Positions 1 to 8,480 of a stretch of DNA of 21,368 nt are shown piece by piece; positions within the stretch are counted from its first letter, which is position 1; the number at the start of each line of letters is the position of its first letter. The DNA is taken from NCBI GenBank assembly GCA_026770575.1, contig MU657268.1:145008-166375 (forward strand). Direction: 5' to 3'. The DNA comes from Pelagophyceae sp. CCMP2097. Lineage: Eukaryota > Sar > Pelagophyceae. The notes under the pieces were generated by a model. That model saw only the letters and a list, made by a program, of their open reading frames with translations, was not told the DNA's origin and ran no database searches. The position numbers and the translations under genes are program-made.

Positions 1-306
1 TGAACGGAGAAAAGGACCCAGCCATGCTGGGCCGAACACGGTATATCTACTTCTCCGTCAGGGCCATGATAAAGGCGCCGACGCCACTCGCCCCCCACAA
101 GGCATCCCCGACAAAACCGACCAAAGAGCCAAAGTGTTTAGCTCCCTTCCTTGCACGAGGCGGTCAAGCGCAATGCGCACAAACCACCGCCACAGGCATG
201 GGCATCCACAGCCTTTTGGCCTGGTAGCCTGTCTTTGTCATCGATTCGGCGGGCACACCCTATTGGGCCAGCCCCACCCAGGGTGGATTTTAAGCAAGCA
301 AGGTCC
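1..306. other. No recognisable feature
   Basis: Moderate-GC sequence with only a short open frame (24-227, plus strand) that shows no domain, compositional bias or splice signals. I see no RNA gene or repeat here. It may be the flank of the neighbouring A+T tract or of a gene outside the window. Confidence 0.5.
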
Positions 307-460
307 CTAATAACTAATAATATATAACAACATAATAATATATCGATAATAATAAGATATAATAATAATGTATTAATATAAATATAAGTATAATATAATA
401 TAATATTAATATTAATATATTAATATAATATTAATATTAATATTAATAATAATAAAACAT
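307..460. repeat. A+T-only low-complexity tract
   Basis: About 150 bases made almost entirely of TAA, TAT and TAATATTAATAT-type words, with only a handful of G or C bases. It stands in sharp contrast to the GC-rich surroundings. The minus-strand reading frame that ends at 420 runs into it and acquires a Leu/Ile-only tail, so that tail is encoded by the repeat, not by a conserved protein. It could be an expanded microsatellite, an insertion of organelle-like DNA, or an unusual 3' flank. Confidence 0.85.
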
Positions 461-1600
461 ATCCTGAGCTGTTCAGTCTAAAAAAAACTTTGTCATTGCG
501 GAGTCGGCTCAACCAATCGTGACAAAGGAACACACCGTTGCGTGTCGCCACCTTCTTCGTAAAGTAGTCGATCTGCTGCGAGAACGTATAGGACGCGAAA
601 TAGCCGCCAGCGGCTCCGGCGTTCATGCCACCTGGATCCACGCTCGCGTCGAAGAAATTTTGTGTTCTCTCGCGAGACCGTTTCAGAGACAGGCGCGCAC
701 CGTCACCGAGTTTTGAGCGGCTCTTGAAGAGCACTTGGACCACGCACTCTGCGATGCCGGCGCGGACTAAGAGGACGTCGCGTTCGTCGTTCAAATCGAG
801 CTTGTTCGGCTCGAGCTTGTCGACTAATTCGAGCACCTTTTCGGTGATGTCCGGAGGCACGACGATGAACTCTTCCCGCTTTACATCGCCCAATTTAACG
901 CCGGCGCCGTCGATGCGCCCGCACGACATGCTTCTGTCGTGCTCCTCCGCGAGCCGCGTTCTGACTGGGCGGCGCGTCTCGCCCACGTAGCGGCGCGAGC
1001 ACGCCTTGTTGGCGTCCTCATTTTTCCGCTTCTGAAGAATGGCTCGCGCAAAAACAACGTCGGAAACGTTAAACTCGTCGACGGAGTCCGGATTCAAAAT
1101 GTAATCTGCGAGGTTGCGAAGCTTGCCCACCGTGGTCCTAACTCACCATAAGTAAACGACGTTTTGGGGGCCATCCTTCGGGATCTCCCGAAGAATGTCG
1201 TCGAAACAGCCGCCGTAAGTGGGCATCTCGACGGCTCTGATCACCTTATCCGGCGAGTGCTCCAAGAGCAGGAAGAGAAAGTACGCCGTTGCGACGATGC
1301 GTTGCCTACCAAAAAGCATCGGGTCAAAAGTTGGGAACCCAAAATTCAGTCGCCTCTCAAGAGCATAAGATATTAACGTGAAAAGACACTGGAGTCGTGC
1401 GCCAGCGGAATCGGGTGCTTTTTGCTTCGAAGCCACTCCTCCGGGCCCTTTCGCATGACTGCCACGGCGGCGAGGGACCACTCGTCAAAATCAAAGGCGC
1501 CTTTCGACAGCATTTCGGAATTAAAATCTGCCGTCTTGCGCAGCAGCTCCGAGCCCTCGACGATCGCGTTGTTCCAACGCACGTCTTCGTCGTCCGGCGC
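420..1600 (-). pseudogene. Unrecognised coding region, probably decaying
   Basis: Three collinear minus-strand segments read like one protein. The first, 1600-1376, begins after a TTTTCGTAG acceptor-like site and reads APDDEDVRWNNAIVEG and onward. The second runs from about 1380 to 1143 in a shifted frame (LNFGFPTFDPMLFGRQ and onward). The third, 1130-420, is in the same frame as the second but separated from it by an in-frame TGA at 1138-1140. The frame change near 1376 could be a one-base indel or a 32-nt intron (GTCTTT...TTGAG, phase 0), which is shorter than the other introns here. The TGA lies in a good GTGAGT donor, but I found no acceptor in the matching phase. The third segment contains YVGETRRPVRTRLAEEH, which resembles the YIGET-R...R-EH core of GIY-YIG nucleases of Penelope-like elements, but the rest is not recognised. 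The C-terminus runs into A+T repeat. A spliced functional gene remains possible. Confidence 0.45.
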
Positions 1601-2160
1601 CTACGAAAACATCTCCGCCAGGGCAGACTTTTCAAGTCTCGAACCAGCCTTGCAAGCGAACGCGCGAGAAGCAAGACCAAACGAGGGGCCATCGAAGCGG
1701 CCGCAGAGACACAGACGAAAAGGACGAGGGGCCTTGCAAATACCGCGCGAGGGACGGCGCGAGGTGCCTTCAGGAGCAGGGGTGGAATCGGGTTTTCCCG
1801 AAACCCGCAGGTCGTGTTTTGGCCGACCCACCGTCTCATGCGCCGTCTCGAGTGGCCGTCTCGAGGCGCCATTTCGAAAGGCCGCATCGAGGAGCCCTTT
1901 CGAGGAGCCATCTCGAGGGGCCGGCGAGAGGGGCCGTCTCGAAGGACCGTCTGACATCGGGCCCGTTTCGAGGGGCCCTTCGAGAGTACGGCGAGAAAGG
2001 ACTTCGAGACGGGGCCTTCTCATGGGGCCGTCTAAAGGCGCCGTTTCGAGGGACCATCTCGAGGGGCCAATGAGAGGCGCCGTCTCGAGGGATCGTCTAA
2101 AGGGACCGTTTCAAGGGGACCGTTTCAAGGGGCTCTTTCGAGTGGCCGTCTCGAGGAGCG

Positions 2161-2320
2161 TTCAAGGGCCCTTGAAAGAGGCCTCGCCAGCGACCGCGCA
2201 GAGGCTGGGCAAGTGACCGCCAAAGTAGCTCTCCGGGCAGGCCCTTGCAAGGCTTCTTTGGCGGCCACTTGCCCAGCCTCTGCGCGGTCTCTTACAATGT
2301 CTCTTTTAAGGGCCCTTGAA
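2161..2320. repeat. Inverted repeat inside the minisatellite (potential cruciform)
   Basis: The 34-base left core 2192-2225 (starts GACCGCGCAGAGGCTGGG) is the reverse complement of 2256-2289 with one mismatch. They are separated by a 30-base spacer (2226-2255). The symmetry continues outward at lower identity to about 2161 and 2320, where both ends carry TTCAAGGGCCCTT-like words. It lies at the boundary between forward block 1 and reverse block 2 of the array, as expected if an inverted duplication created the orientation switch. Confidence 0.9.
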
Positions 2321-3159
2321 AAGCCCTCACGCAGGGTTCCTTGCAAGAGACCCGTGTTTGGACTCTTACACGACACCTCCAAGGCTCCTCGAAAGGGCCT
2401 TGACAGCCTCTCGAGAACGCACCGTCTCGACGGCGCCGTCTCGACGGCGCCTCGAAAGAGCCCCTCGAAAAGGCCCCTCGGAAAGCCCCCCCTTGAGATA
2501 GCCCCGCAGGGAGGCCCGTCGAGAAGATGCCTCGAGACGGCGCCTCGGGACGGCACCTTTTGGTGGCCCCTCGAGACGCCTCTTTGGGGCTGCCCCTCGA
2601 AAAGGCCACTCGAAACGGCGCCATTTCGACGGCCTTTTTCGAAGGCCACTCGAGACGGTCCTGAGAGACGGCGCCGTCTGCCTCGTTCGACGGCCCTTTG
2701 AAAGGCTTACCGATTCCTCTTGCTGGACCTTCGAGACGGGCCCTCGGAACGGTTCCTCTCGACGGCCCTTCGAGACGGCCCTGTCGACGGCGCCTTGCCC
2801 CTCGAGACGGCGCTTCCAGATGGCGGTTCCAGACGGTCCCTCTTCGACGTTAGAGACGGCCTCTCGAGAAGGCCTCTCGAGACGGCGCCTCGAGACGATG
2901 TTTCGAATAAGTCCCTCGAGAGGGCCCCTCTAAAAGGCCCTTAAGACGGCGCCGTCTCGGAGGCCCCTCGAGACGGCGCTATCAGACGGCCCTTCCCCGA
3001 CCTTTGAGACGGCATCTCGAGAAGACGCCGTCTCGACGGCGCCTCGAAAAAAGCCCCTCGAGAAGGCCCCTCGAAAAAGGGCCCTTGCGAGGTCCCTCGC
3101 GCGGATCTCAACGGTCTCTTTCGGCGGTCCCTTTCGACGCTTCCTCTCGGTCCTTGAAA

Positions 3160-3345
3160 AGCTCTCCTGGCAAGCCCCTGCAAGGCCTCTTTGACGGCCT
3201 TTTGCAAGGCCTCAGCACGGTCACTTACAAGGCCTCTTTGAAGGGCCCTTGAAGAGCCCTCCGGGCGGGACCTTTTTCTTTGACGGCCACTTGCACGGCC
3301 TCTGCATGGTCTCTTGCAAGGCCTCTTTGAAGGGCCCGCCCGAGC
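3160..3345. repeat. Diverged copies of the junction repeat
   Basis: Two stretches resemble the right arm of the inverted repeat at 2256-2320. The copy at about 3286-3340 keeps the order GGCCACTTGC, GCCTCTGC, GGTCTCTT, CTCTTT and AAGGGCCC. The copy at about 3180-3260 shares the GCAAGGCCTCTTTGA and AAGGGCCCTTGAA words. They show that a roughly 70-bp unit, distinct from the 13-mer, has also been multiplied in this region. Confidence 0.65.
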
Positions 3346-4567
3346 GACCGTCCAAGCGACCGTCCGAGGACCCGCCTGGGGGACGTCGCAGAGGGGTCGC
3401 AGTCGAGGGGCCGGCAGCCGAATGACCGCCGAGGGACCATCGTGAAACCGACGTCAAAGCGACCGTCACAGAGGGCCCGTCGAGGGGCCGTCAAAGAAAC
3501 TGTCCAAGGGATCGTCCAAGCGACCGTCCGAGGGACCGTCCGAGCCTCTGGAGGGGCCGTCTCAAGGCGCTGTTTCGAATGGCCGTCGAAAAGGCGCCGT
3601 TTTAAATGGCCGTCGAAAGGGGCCGTCGAGACGGGGCTGTCTTGAGGGACCGTCTCAAGACGCCATCTCGAATGGCCGTCTCGAGGAGCCGTCTAAAATC
3701 GCCGTCTCGAGGGGCCGGAGAGAGGAGCCTTCTCGAGGCGTTATTTCGAGGGGCCGTCTCGAAGGGCTGTCTCAAGGCGCCGTTTCAAATGACCGTCGAA
3801 AGGGCCATTTCGAGGCACCGTCCCAAGGCGCCATTTCGAGTAGCCGTCTCAAGAGGCCATCTCGAGGAGCCGTCTCGAGGGGCCGTTCCGAGGGGCCAGA
3901 GAGTTGAGCCTTCTCGAGGCGCCGTCGAAAAGGGGCCGTTGAAAGGGGCCATCTTAAGGCGCCGTTTCAAATGGCCGTCTCCAGGGGCCGTCTCGAGGGG
4001 CCGTCTCAAGGTGCCGTCTCGAATGGCTGTCGAAAGGGGCCGCCCGAAGGCGCCGTTTCGAGGGGCCGTCTCGAGGGGCCGTCTCGAGGGGCCGTCTCGA
4101 CGGGTGATCTCAAGGCGGCGTCTCGAATGGCCGTCTCAAGGGGCCGTCTCGGGGGCCGTTTCCAAGGCCGTCTCGAAGGCCGTCTCGAGACCGTCTTGAG
4201 GACCGTCTTCAAAGCTTTCTGAAAAGCCATCTGAAGGATCGTCTCAAGGGCCGTCACGAGGGCCGTCTTTAGGACCGTCTCGTGTGTGCTTTGAGGCCGT
4301 CTCGAGGGCCGTCTCGAGGGCCGTCCCAAGGGCCGTCTTCAGGACTGTCTCGATAACGCCCCCAAGTCGTCTCGAGGGCCGTTGCGAGGCAGTCTCGAAA
4401 GCCGTCTAGAGGACCGTCTAGAGCATCGTCTTCAGGGCCGTCTCAACATCGTTTCGATGCCGTCTCGAGGACCGTCTCCAAGCCGTCTTGAGGGCTTTTC
4501 AAGGACCCGGGTAAGGATGGTCTTGCACGGGCTCGAGTCGCACACCCATGAGCCTACATGGCATCCC

Positions 4568-5421
4568 TCAACCATATGGAATTGCCCGAAAAAGCGGACG
4601 CTGTTTAAAAGTACCTTTTGCGTCTGCGTTGACATGCGTGGCGTGCTTCCTGCCTGAAAAGAAACTGCGTCGCGGTGTCGCGATTTCGTCGCGCGCGCAA
4701 CTCGGAGAAAGGCGCTCTCGAGACTCGTCACGCACCGCAGTCCGCCGGCGCGCCGACTGCTGAATGACCGCGTCGCCGTTCACGTTGCCGCCCGCGCCCG
4801 CGGCGGCGGCCACGCCCACGACGGCGGCCGCGACCGCGGCGCCGCCGCTCCCGAACACCAGGGACGTGAGCTGAGACGAAGACGAGCCCTCGACAGTCAC
4901 GTCCAACTCGAACGAGGGCTCGCCCGGCGCCGCGACATTGCCCGCGTCGTCTGACTTTAACGCGCCGGCCCAATCGACGTGGATGCCCGACGAACCTTCG
5001 ATTCTCCGAGACTTGGTCGCCGCCTCTGCAACGACGACGTCCGGCGCCGCGCGCCTGCGATGCCACCGGGTCGCCGGGAGCGCTTCGGTCGCAGGCCACG
5101 GTCAAGGCGCCGTACAAAGGAGGAAAGCCGAGTTGGCGTGGAAGACTGACTTTTCGATTCTCCGGTCGGCGTCCTCCGAGTCCGCCTCTTGCATGGCGTC
5201 CTGCGCCTCTTGCATGCGGTCTTCTGCCGCCCGGAGCCTACAGCGCCTTCGATGCCACCGTCCGGGTCGCAGGAAGCGCCTCGGTCGCAGGCCACGGTCA
5301 AGAAGCCGTACGATTCGAGAATTCTCGAGCCAATGATCGCCTCGTTAGACGTCGCCGTTGCAGCCAATCGTACTTGGAGCCGCGGCGGACTGCCCCGCGA
5401 CCCGACCTTCTTCCGTGGCAT
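4568..5421 (-). CDS. Candidate three-exon gene, Ala-rich C-terminal half, function unknown
   Basis: Proposed exons are 5421-5312, 5237-5151 and 5054-4568. Introns 5238-5311 (GTACGG...GTAG) and 5055-5150 (GTCAGT...GCAG) keep the frame, giving 227 residues. The first exon begins MPRKKVGSRG and ends SRILES. The second reads LRAAEDRMQEAQDAMQEADS, is Gln/Glu/Ala-rich and probably helical, and ends RRIEK. The third begins RAAPDVVVAEAATKSRRIEG, continues through an acidic stretch (FELDVTVEG), then an Ala/Val/Gly-rich hydrophobic run that could be a weak membrane segment, and finishes in a basic tail. Exon 2 with its intron and the start of exon 3 look duplicated (RAAxD...RRIE occurs twice). I do not recognise the family. 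The start is uncertain because the frame is open upstream, and the 3' part could be spliced further. It could also be a decayed remnant. Confidence 0.4.
5054..5311 (-). repeat. Tandem duplication of about 197 bp covering exon end and intron
   Basis: Plus-strand 5056-5115 and 5249-5311 are about 80% identical and share the 20-mer GGTCGCAGGCCACGGTCAAG. In the minus-strand gene model both copies fall in introns just before exons that start with similar codons, and the exons just upstream end in similar RRIE/RILE codons. This points to duplication of an exon-intron unit. A family of mobile introns (introners, known from pelagophytes and Micromonas) is an alternative. Confidence 0.7.
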
Positions 5422-5429
5422 GGCGTGCG

Positions 5430-5893
5430 CGCGCGGGCGTCGCGCTGCCCCCCAACGCCGCGTGCGTACGGCCGTGCTCCACAAAACTTCGTAGGGCGTT
5501 TTCTAAGATATTGTTTTGTAATTGCACCCTCGAGAAACTTTTCCATGGTCGGGGACCTTTTACAGCGCGTTCTAAAGCGCGGTCCACCGCGCCGACGCGC
5601 AGCGCGCCGCAGCCGCCGACGCGCAACGCGCCGCAACGCATCGCCAGCCGCGAACGCCATATTTTTCAGACTATTTCGCTTGAAAGGAACCTCGACCTCG
5701 GGCTAGCCGGCCGTTCCGGAGCCGTGCGTGATTTTCTACAATTGTACCTAGGATTACTCGTATTGTCGATTTCAGCAACTCGCCGCGCATTTTCGAACCA
5801 TCCACGGCAGGGAAGGGACCCCATCTTCGAACCATCCAGCGGCCGTCGAGTCGCGTGCGGGTCCCGTCGAGGCGTTCCTTTACGGCGCGCGCC
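5430..5893. other. Intergenic stretch with small repeats
   Basis: No coding signal convinces me here. Visible structure: a 24-bp GC-rich unit repeated twice (5591-5613 and 5615-5637, GCCGACGCGCARCGCGCC core), and a 13-bp direct repeat TTCGAACCATCCA at 5792-5804 and 5826-5838. A moderately A/T-rich patch lies at 5740-5790, downstream of the RING gene on its strand, where its 3' UTR would be. No AATAAA is seen on that strand. Confidence 0.5.
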
Positions 5894-7102
5894 TCAGTAG
5901 AGTCGGAGCGTCGACGCGACGGGCCGGCGGCACGTCGGGCAGGCGACTTGTGAGCCTATCTCGCCGGCCCCGAGCTCGCCGGCACACGTGACGCAGGTCC
6001 TGTGGCCACATGGCACGAGCGCGACCAAGGCCGTGGTCGCCTCGAAGCAGATTGGGCACTCCAACGCCGCCGCCAGCTCGGGCGATGCCTCTGCCCGCCT
6101 CGCGGCGAAGAAGATTTTGCGCGCCGGACCGATAGCCAGACCCATGGCCCGGAGATCGGAAACGTCGACGCAGGCCAGCGCGCCGTCGTCGACCTGGTGC
6201 TCCACAAACGCGGGGCGCAGTTGTAAAAGGCCCAGGCTTTTGAGTAGAGCGTCGACTTGAACGTAGTCGTCGGCGACGGCCGCGGGCGCCGCCGCCGCCG
6301 CGGCGCGCTCCGAATCCTGGAGCCGCTGCGCCAGCGCGGCGTCCGCCGCCTCTTGAAGCTGCGCTCGGGACGAGACTCGCTGCGCCTCGAGGAAACGCTC
6401 CTCGTCCGCCTCCTCGTGCAGTACCACGCGCAGCGCCTCCGCCGCGGCGAGCCGCTGCGCCTCCTGCCGCGCCGTCTCCCGCGCCGCCTCGTGGCGCGCC
6501 TCCTCCGCGGCGAGCCGCTGCGCCTCTTGTCGCGCCGTCGCCCGCGCTGCCTCGAACCGCGCTCGGTCCTCCGCGGCCAGCCGCTGCGCCTCTTGCTGCC
6601 GCGCCATCGCCTGCGCCTCCTCGCGCCGCGCCTCTTCCGCCTCCAGCCGCGCCATCGTCCGCGCCGCCTCCGCGGCCAGCTGCTGCGCCTCCTCGGCCAC
6701 CAGCCGCGCCGTCGCCCGCGCCTCCTCGCGGCGCGCCTCCTCCGCAGCCAGCTGCTGCGCCTCCAGCCGCGCCTCCAGCCGCGCCGTCGCCCGCGCCATC
6801 TCGCGGCGCGCCTCCTCCGCGTCGAGCCGCTGCGCCTCGAGCTCCCGCGCCGTCGCCCGCGCCGCCTCGCGCCGCGCCTCCTCCGCGGCGTGCAGCAGCC
6901 GCTGCGCCTCCTGCTGTCGCGACGTCGCCTGCGCCTCCTTGTGGCGCTCCCGGTCCTGCGCCGTCGCCCGCGCCTGATCCTCGCGTCGGACCTCGTCCGT
7001 GACGTGGTCAGGCCCTTTTTCTTCGGCGCCCATGTCCTTTTTCTTCTTCTTCTTCTTCTTCTTCTGCTTCTTGGTCGCGCCTCGCTCCTCGTCCTCGAAC
7101 AT
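5894..7102 (-). CDS. Coiled-coil / SAM / RING-finger protein, probable E3 ubiquitin ligase
   Basis: An uninterrupted 402-residue frame starting at ATG 7102. Residues 1-30 are charged with a poly-Lys run encoded by a TTC/CTT microsatellite. Residues 30-260 are a long Ala/Glu/Arg/Gln coiled coil made of imperfect 21-24-residue repeats (EEARRExARATAR...EAQRLAA). Residues 280-335 form a SAM-like domain (VDALLKSLGLLQLRPAFVEH...DLRAMGL). The C-terminus is a C3HC4 RING: C349, C352, C365, H367, C370, C373, C388, C391, all present. RING proteins of this kind recruit an E2 enzyme and transfer ubiquitin; SAM and coiled coil normally mediate oligomerisation or target binding. The frame stays open upstream to a TAG acceptor-like site (GAGCGTAG, about 7142) and reads PLASGVGDEELLK before the Met, so a short 5' exon is possible. 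It lies head to head with the G-patch gene. Confidence 0.85.
   Translation of the reverse strand: MFEDEERGATKKQKKKKKKKKKDMGAEEKGPDHVTDEVRREDQARATAQDRERHKEAQATSRQQEAQRLLHAAEEARREAARATARELEAQRLDAEEARREMARATARLEARLEAQQLAAEEARREEARATARLVAEEAQQLAAEAARTMARLEAEEARREEAQAMARQQEAQRLAAEDRARFEAARATARQEAQRLAAEEARHEAARETARQEAQRLAAAEALRVVLHEEADEERFLEAQRVSSRAQLQEAADAALAQRLQDSERAAAAAAPAAVADDYVQVDALLKSLGLLQLRPAFVEHQVDDGALACVDVSDLRAMGLAIGPARKIFFAARRAEASPELAAALECPICFEATTALVALVPCGHRTCVTCAGELGAGEIGSQVACPTCRRPVASTLRLY
7028..7068. repeat. TTC trinucleotide microsatellite encoding poly-Lys
   Basis: A run of TTC triplets on the plus strand, interrupted once by TGC. On the minus strand it encodes the Lys run near the N-terminus of the RING protein (about residues 12-24). 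Length variation would change the number of Lys residues without breaking the frame. Confidence 0.9.
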
Positions 7103-7179
7103 CTTCAAGAGCTCCTCGTCACCGACGCCACTTGCAAGGGGCCTACGCTCGCCTCGAGCAAGCCTCAGGGCGGACCCGG
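7103..7179. promoter_or_regulatory. Compact head-to-head intergenic region
   Basis: Only 77 bases (or 143 if the plus gene starts at 7246) separate the start codons of the minus-strand RING gene and the plus-strand G-patch gene. Both promoters and 5' leaders must overlap here or extend into the genes. No TATA-like box is visible. Inferred from gene order only. Confidence 0.4.
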
Positions 7180-8480
7180 ATGGACCCGGGATGCCACGAC
7201 GTCGAGGAACCGTTGTTCTTCATCGATCGTCGGTGTCCGGGCTTGATGGAGCCGGCGGTGGCCGACGATGCGGCCCTGGCGCCTGGGACGGAGGCGCGGG
7301 GTGTAAGACCCACGTCGGATCGACCAGATGCGGGTGGAGCAGAGCCGGAAGCTCCGCCGCGCGTGCGCCGCGGGGTGGCCGGCGCCCTCGCCCCGCGCTT
7401 CGAGGCCCCGCGCCTCGATGGCGGCACTCGACGAGACGCGGTCGACGGCGACGAAGCGTCCGCGTGGGAGCAAAAGTTGACGGTCCTCAAGTGTCCCGGC
7501 TGCGATTTCACGGAGAAGAAGTGGCAGTGCGCTCAGCCCGCCCCTTTGATCGACGCCGTCAGGCGCGCCCGTAGGAAGCTGGTCGACCACCTCCGCGCGA
7601 CGAACCACGACTGCAAGTCCGGCACGCCTCGGCGGCGCGGCGATTACATTTCTACGTCGGTGCGGTCGCGGAAAGACGAGGCCAAGCATGCAGAGCACGT
7701 GCGGCAGCTGGAGAGCGTAAGTCTACGAGCGTGTCGTTGGCCCTCGAGCCTCACGACGGACGATCCTGCGGCGCCGCCATGCGCGGATCCTCGAGGCAGG
7801 TTCGAGCCGAGCTCGAGGAGACGATGGCGGCCATGGACGGCCTCTTCGACGACGAATACGCCGAGGCGGCGGCGGCGCTGCCCAGGGGCAGCCGAGGCCA
7901 AAAGCGCAAGTCCAAGGCGGACCGCCGCGCGGCGCGCGACGACGACTCGCCGGAGGTGGCCGAGGCCGCGACGCCGAAGACGGACAACGACCGCGTCTAC
8001 GGCCGCGGCGCGCGGTTGCTCCGCATGATGGGGTGGGTCGACGGCGACGGCGCGGGCCGCGCGAGCGCAGGAATGTCGTCGGCGCAGATCCTCTCTCGAG
8101 CGGCGCCGAACAAAGGCGCGCGCGGCCTCGGCGCCACGGACGAGACGGGCAGGGCGGAGCAGGACAAGCTGAAGGCGGCCAAGAAGCAGCGCCGCAAGGC
8201 GGAGCTGCGCGTGGAAAAGGAAAGATCGCGGGACCACGAAACCGCCGACAAGGCAGCGAGGTCTTTAGGCCGCGGCTGGCAAAGAATCCGACCGGCCTGG
8301 ATGGGCTCTTTGCCCCTCGAGGCCGCGCCCGGCACGGCCGCGCCGCCCGGCCCAGCAGCGCCGCCCAGCGTCGACGCCTCTGGTTGTCGGGCGGGCGATG
8401 CGGCACGCGCCGACCCGCACCCCAGAGGCCTTGGCAGAGGCCGCGGCAAGACGATGCCGGCGTGGATGGGCGTGGCTTAA
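7180..8480 (+). CDS. Zinc-finger and G-patch nuclear RNA-processing-type protein (two exons)
   Basis: Exons 7180-7716 and 7800-8480 are joined across an 83-nt intron (GTAAGT...GGCAG, phase 0), giving 405 residues. ATG 7246 (383 residues) is an equally plausible start. Residues 105-143 look like an extended C2H2-type finger: C105, C108, H137, H143 in LKCPGCDF...LVDHLRATNHDC. Residues about 246-292 match a G-patch: RLLRMMGWVDGDGAGR followed by Gly and GLGA. G-patch domains usually bind and activate DEAH-box RNA helicases in splicing or ribosome biogenesis. The region between is basic and charged; after the G-patch comes a Lys/Arg/Glu-rich helix. The C-terminus carries two related motifs, RIRPAWMGSLP and GRGRGKTMPAWMGVA, similar to RGRG-PAWM tails of some splicing proteins. 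AATAAA follows the stop by one base. Function is inferred from domains; the exact orthologue is not recognised. Confidence 0.8.
7717..7799 (+). other. Intron of the G-patch gene
   Basis: Donor GTAAGT directly after GAGAGC and acceptor GAGGCAG before GTTCGAGCC. Splicing keeps phase 0 and joins RQLES to VRAELEETM; unspliced readthrough would lose the second frame. Confidence 0.8.

Larger units (their letters stand above)
1831..4500. repeat. Degenerate 12-13 bp minisatellite array (about 2.7 kb)
   Basis: The unit is CGTCTCGAGGGGC (13 bp), seen as perfect consecutive copies around 4050-4110 and as diverged copies elsewhere. Block 1 (about 1831-2160) and block 3 (about 3485-4500) carry the unit in forward orientation. 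Block 2 (about 2390-3085) carries it in reverse (GCCCCTCGAGACG). At the far end (about 4290-4340) the unit shortens to 12 bp (GTCTCGAGGGCC), and 12-bp GTCCRAGNGACC variants occur near 3345-3370 and 3500-3550. Because 13 is not divisible by 3 and the unit lacks stop triplets, every frame on both strands is open and encodes a permuted 13-residue repeat. The many long ORFs here are therefore not evidence of genes. Confidence 0.92.

Noticed and set aside
1138..1140. In-frame TGA as a selenocysteine codon
   Set aside because: No selenocysteine-insertion element is evident, no known selenoprotein motif surrounds it, and the region has another interruption.
1397..4329. Many long overlapping ORFs on both strands (up to about 260 codons)
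   Set aside because: They are produced by the stop-free 13-bp repeat; each is a permuted 13-residue repeat with no domain and equal openness in all frames.
4728..5117. Minus-strand ORF rich in Arg-Gly repeats
   Set aside because: It is the shifted frame of the Ala/Val/Gly-rich exon 3 of the 4568-5421 model; the Arg-Gly pattern is a by-product of GCG/GCC codons.
6257..7246. Arg/Leu-rich 329-codon plus-strand ORF
   Set aside because: It is exactly antisense to the coiled-coil of the RING protein; its low-complexity Arg/Leu content mirrors the Glu/Ala/Arg repeat.
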